DNA of 64,000 bases. Source: Paenibacillus aceris. Its GTDB lineage: Bacteria > Bacillota > Bacilli > Paenibacillales > NBRC-103111. The DNA lies in NCBI RefSeq assembly GCF_017874035.1, contig NZ_JAGGKV010000019.1, forward strand, positions 79,248 through 143,247, written 5' to 3'. The translations under genes and the position numbers were made by a program. The notes beneath the pieces were generated by a model, which saw only the letters and a program-made list of their open reading frames with translations, did not search any database and was not told the origin of the DNA. Positions 62,748 to 64,000 of this stretch are shown piece by piece. Every line of letters begins with the position of its first letter. Positions within the stretch are counted from its first letter, which is position 1.

Positions 62748-63695
62748 ATGACAGCGATGAAGCATATTCAAATTAAAGGATTAGATAAACCGGTTTCCAA
62801 ACTGATTATGGGCTCGGACTTTTTCCGCTTGGACAACGGTCAAGAAGTCAGCGATATTCTTGGGCATTACTTAGCGATTGGCGGTAATACCATTGACTCG
62901 GCTTTCATTTACTGCGGTGGCGAGAGCGAGCAAAGGCTTGGCATTTGGATGGATGAACTGGGCAACCGCGATGACATCAACATTTTTACCAAAGGCGCAC
63001 ACCATGATCAGAACGGTCCTCGTGTGAATGCGGAAGCGATTCGCAGCGACCTGTTCACATCGCTCGAGCGACTGCGCACGGACTACATCGACCTCTATGC
63101 GCTGCATCGCGACGATCCGGCAATACCGGTCGGCGTCATCTTGGAAGCGCTGAACGAGCATGTAGAAGCCGGTCGCATTCGCGCCTTCGGTGGCTCCAAC
63201 TGGACGCATGCCCGTCTGCAAGAAGCGAACGACTACGCCGCGAAAAACGGCCTGATCGGCTTCAGCTTCAGCTCTCCGAACTTAAGCCTCGCGAAAGCAA
63301 AAGAGCCCTTCTGGAGCGGCTGCGTCTCCGTCGACGAGGAAGCTCTGCGCTGGCACGAAGCCACGCAGCTGCCGCTGTTGTCCTGGTCTTCACAGGCGCG
63401 CGGATTCTTCACTGGCCGGTACACGCCGGACGTGCTCGACAACGCCGACCTCGTCCGCGTCTTCTACAGCGACGAGAACTGGACGCGTCTGCGCCGCGCG
63501 GAACAGCTGGCACAGGAAAAAGGCGTAACCGCGATACAGATCGCGCTCGCCTATGTGCTGAGCCAGCCGTTCCCGGCATGCGCGCTGATCGGCCCGCGCA
63601 GCGAAGCCGAAATGCTTTCATGCCGCGACGGCGCGGAGCTTGTGCTCACTCCGGAGGAGTTGGCATGGCTTGATTTGACTGCTGCTACCGTGTAG
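62748..63695 (+). CDS. Aldo/keto reductase
   Basis: About 315 aa TIM barrel. Catalytic tetrad likely in DSAFIYC (Asp, Tyr), NIFTKG (Lys) and DLYALHRDD (His), with SSQARGFFTGRY and ACALIGPRSEAEM at the NADP site. AAAGG lies 6 bases before ATG 62748. It follows the Gfo/Idh/MocA gene by 28 bp and is likely co-transcribed. Confidence 0.9.
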   Translation: MTAMKHIQIKGLDKPVSKLIMGSDFFRLDNGQEVSDILGHYLAIGGNTIDSAFIYCGGESEQRLGIWMDELGNRDDINIFTKGAHHDQNGPRVNAEAIRSDLFTSLERLRTDYIDLYALHRDDPAIPVGVILEALNEHVEAGRIRAFGGSNWTHARLQEANDYAAKNGLIGFSFSSPNLSLAKAKEPFWSGCVSVDEEALRWHEATQLPLLSWSSQARGFFTGRYTPDVLDNADLVRVFYSDENWTRLRRAEQLAQEKGVTAIQIALAYVLSQPFPACALIGPRSEAEMLSCRDGAELVLTPEELAWLDLTAATV

Positions 63696-63709
63696 CAGAT
63701 TAGGTTTGG

Positions 63710-63739
63710 GAAGCCCCGGCTGCTTGTGGCCGGGGCTTC
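63710..63739 (+). terminator. Terminator after the aldo/keto reductase
   Basis: GAAGCCCCGGC and GCCGGGGCTTC with an 8-base loop, followed by TTACG. The T-run is short. Confidence 0.75.
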
Positions 63740-64000
63740 TTACGTTGGAATTCCCGCAACGCTGCTCGCTGCTATGGGGAGGATCCTGCGGCTCTGCCTC
63801 TGACATTAAGCTTGTATTACAACGCTAACGTGGCACACTGTCCCCAGACGCGATAGTTCCCAGACTCAGGGAACTATGGTCCGCTAATCCCCAAAAACCA
63901 GCCAAATCGGTTTGACCCCCTAATTCCGGAGAGTTACCAGTGTAAGAAACAGTAACCTTAGAATTACGTTAATTTGCGTTTGTTTCCGCTCGTTTCCTCC
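63740..64000. repeat. Gene-free end with a partial copy of the interspersed repeat
   Basis: Around 63856-63940 the family signs recur: inverted ATAGTTCCC, forward GGAACTATGGTCCGCTAA (63870-63892) and CTAATTCCGGAGAGTTACC near 63920-63938. No gene is visible to the window edge. Confidence 0.65.

Overview
The window looks like chromosomal DNA of a spore-forming, cell-wall-rich Firmicute, most probably Paenibacillus. The evidence is an intact sporulation sigma-K gene, S-layer-homology (SLH) proteins, several LplB/YtcP-type sugar ABC systems with YesM/YesN-type regulators, DUF3231 remnants, and strong AGGAGG ribosome binding sites. No rRNA, tRNA, CRISPR array or intact insertion sequence was seen.

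Layout. 1-5.4 kb: a sugar ABC operon (lipoprotein and two permeases, minus strand) beside a membrane-bound AraC-type regulator. 6.0-7.4 kb: an orphan MacB/LolD-type ATPase and sigK. 7.5-16.3 kb: an AT-richer, scarred island bounded by two copies of one sequence. It holds a broken serine recombinase, small unknown genes, a second-type lgt, a DUF202 protein, a YeiH-type exporter with a CysL-like LysR regulator, a sulfite-oxidase remnant, an SDR, a 512-aa RelA/SpoT-domain protein and a decayed cardiolipin synthase. 17-19 kb: remains of a ManNAc/sialic-acid locus (nanE, broken ROK kinase, broken permease) and a GNAT enzyme. 19.1-28 kb: a MarR-controlled efflux operon with two different adaptor proteins, an EmrB-type pump and an SLH protein, facing a cohesin/SLH surface protein.

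29.5-37.4 kb: a two-component regulated sugar ABC operon ending in a phytanoyl-CoA-type dioxygenase and an SDR. 37.6-45.1 kb: a sulfated-glycan style locus (lipoprotein, two permeases, two sulfatases) divergent from a ROK repressor. Three copies of one 29-bp operator lie in the shared control region. 45.4-50.2 kb: a metallo-hydrolase, an orphan GHKL kinase, an FAD protein and a stand-alone LytTR protein under a perfect cre-like site. 50.6-57.3 kb: transporters (MFS with MarR, MATE), lactonase, DUF2238 and VanW proteins. 57.4-63.7 kb: a large HAD-type protein and a GT2 glycosyltransferase, then AraC, Gfo/Idh/MocA and aldo/keto reductase genes.

The theme is scavenging of plant or host glycans: three ABC systems, four sugar-type regulators, cre-like sites and sulfatases. 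Surface proteins, efflux and one horizontally acquired region are laid over this. The most unusual items are the divergent RelA/SpoT protein in the scarred island, the two-adaptor efflux operon with an SLH gene, a family of interspersed 2+2 repeat arrays at three intergenic sites, a four-palindrome array near 50.4 kb, and the triple ROK operator. Gene calls are by eye from motifs; no database search was possible.
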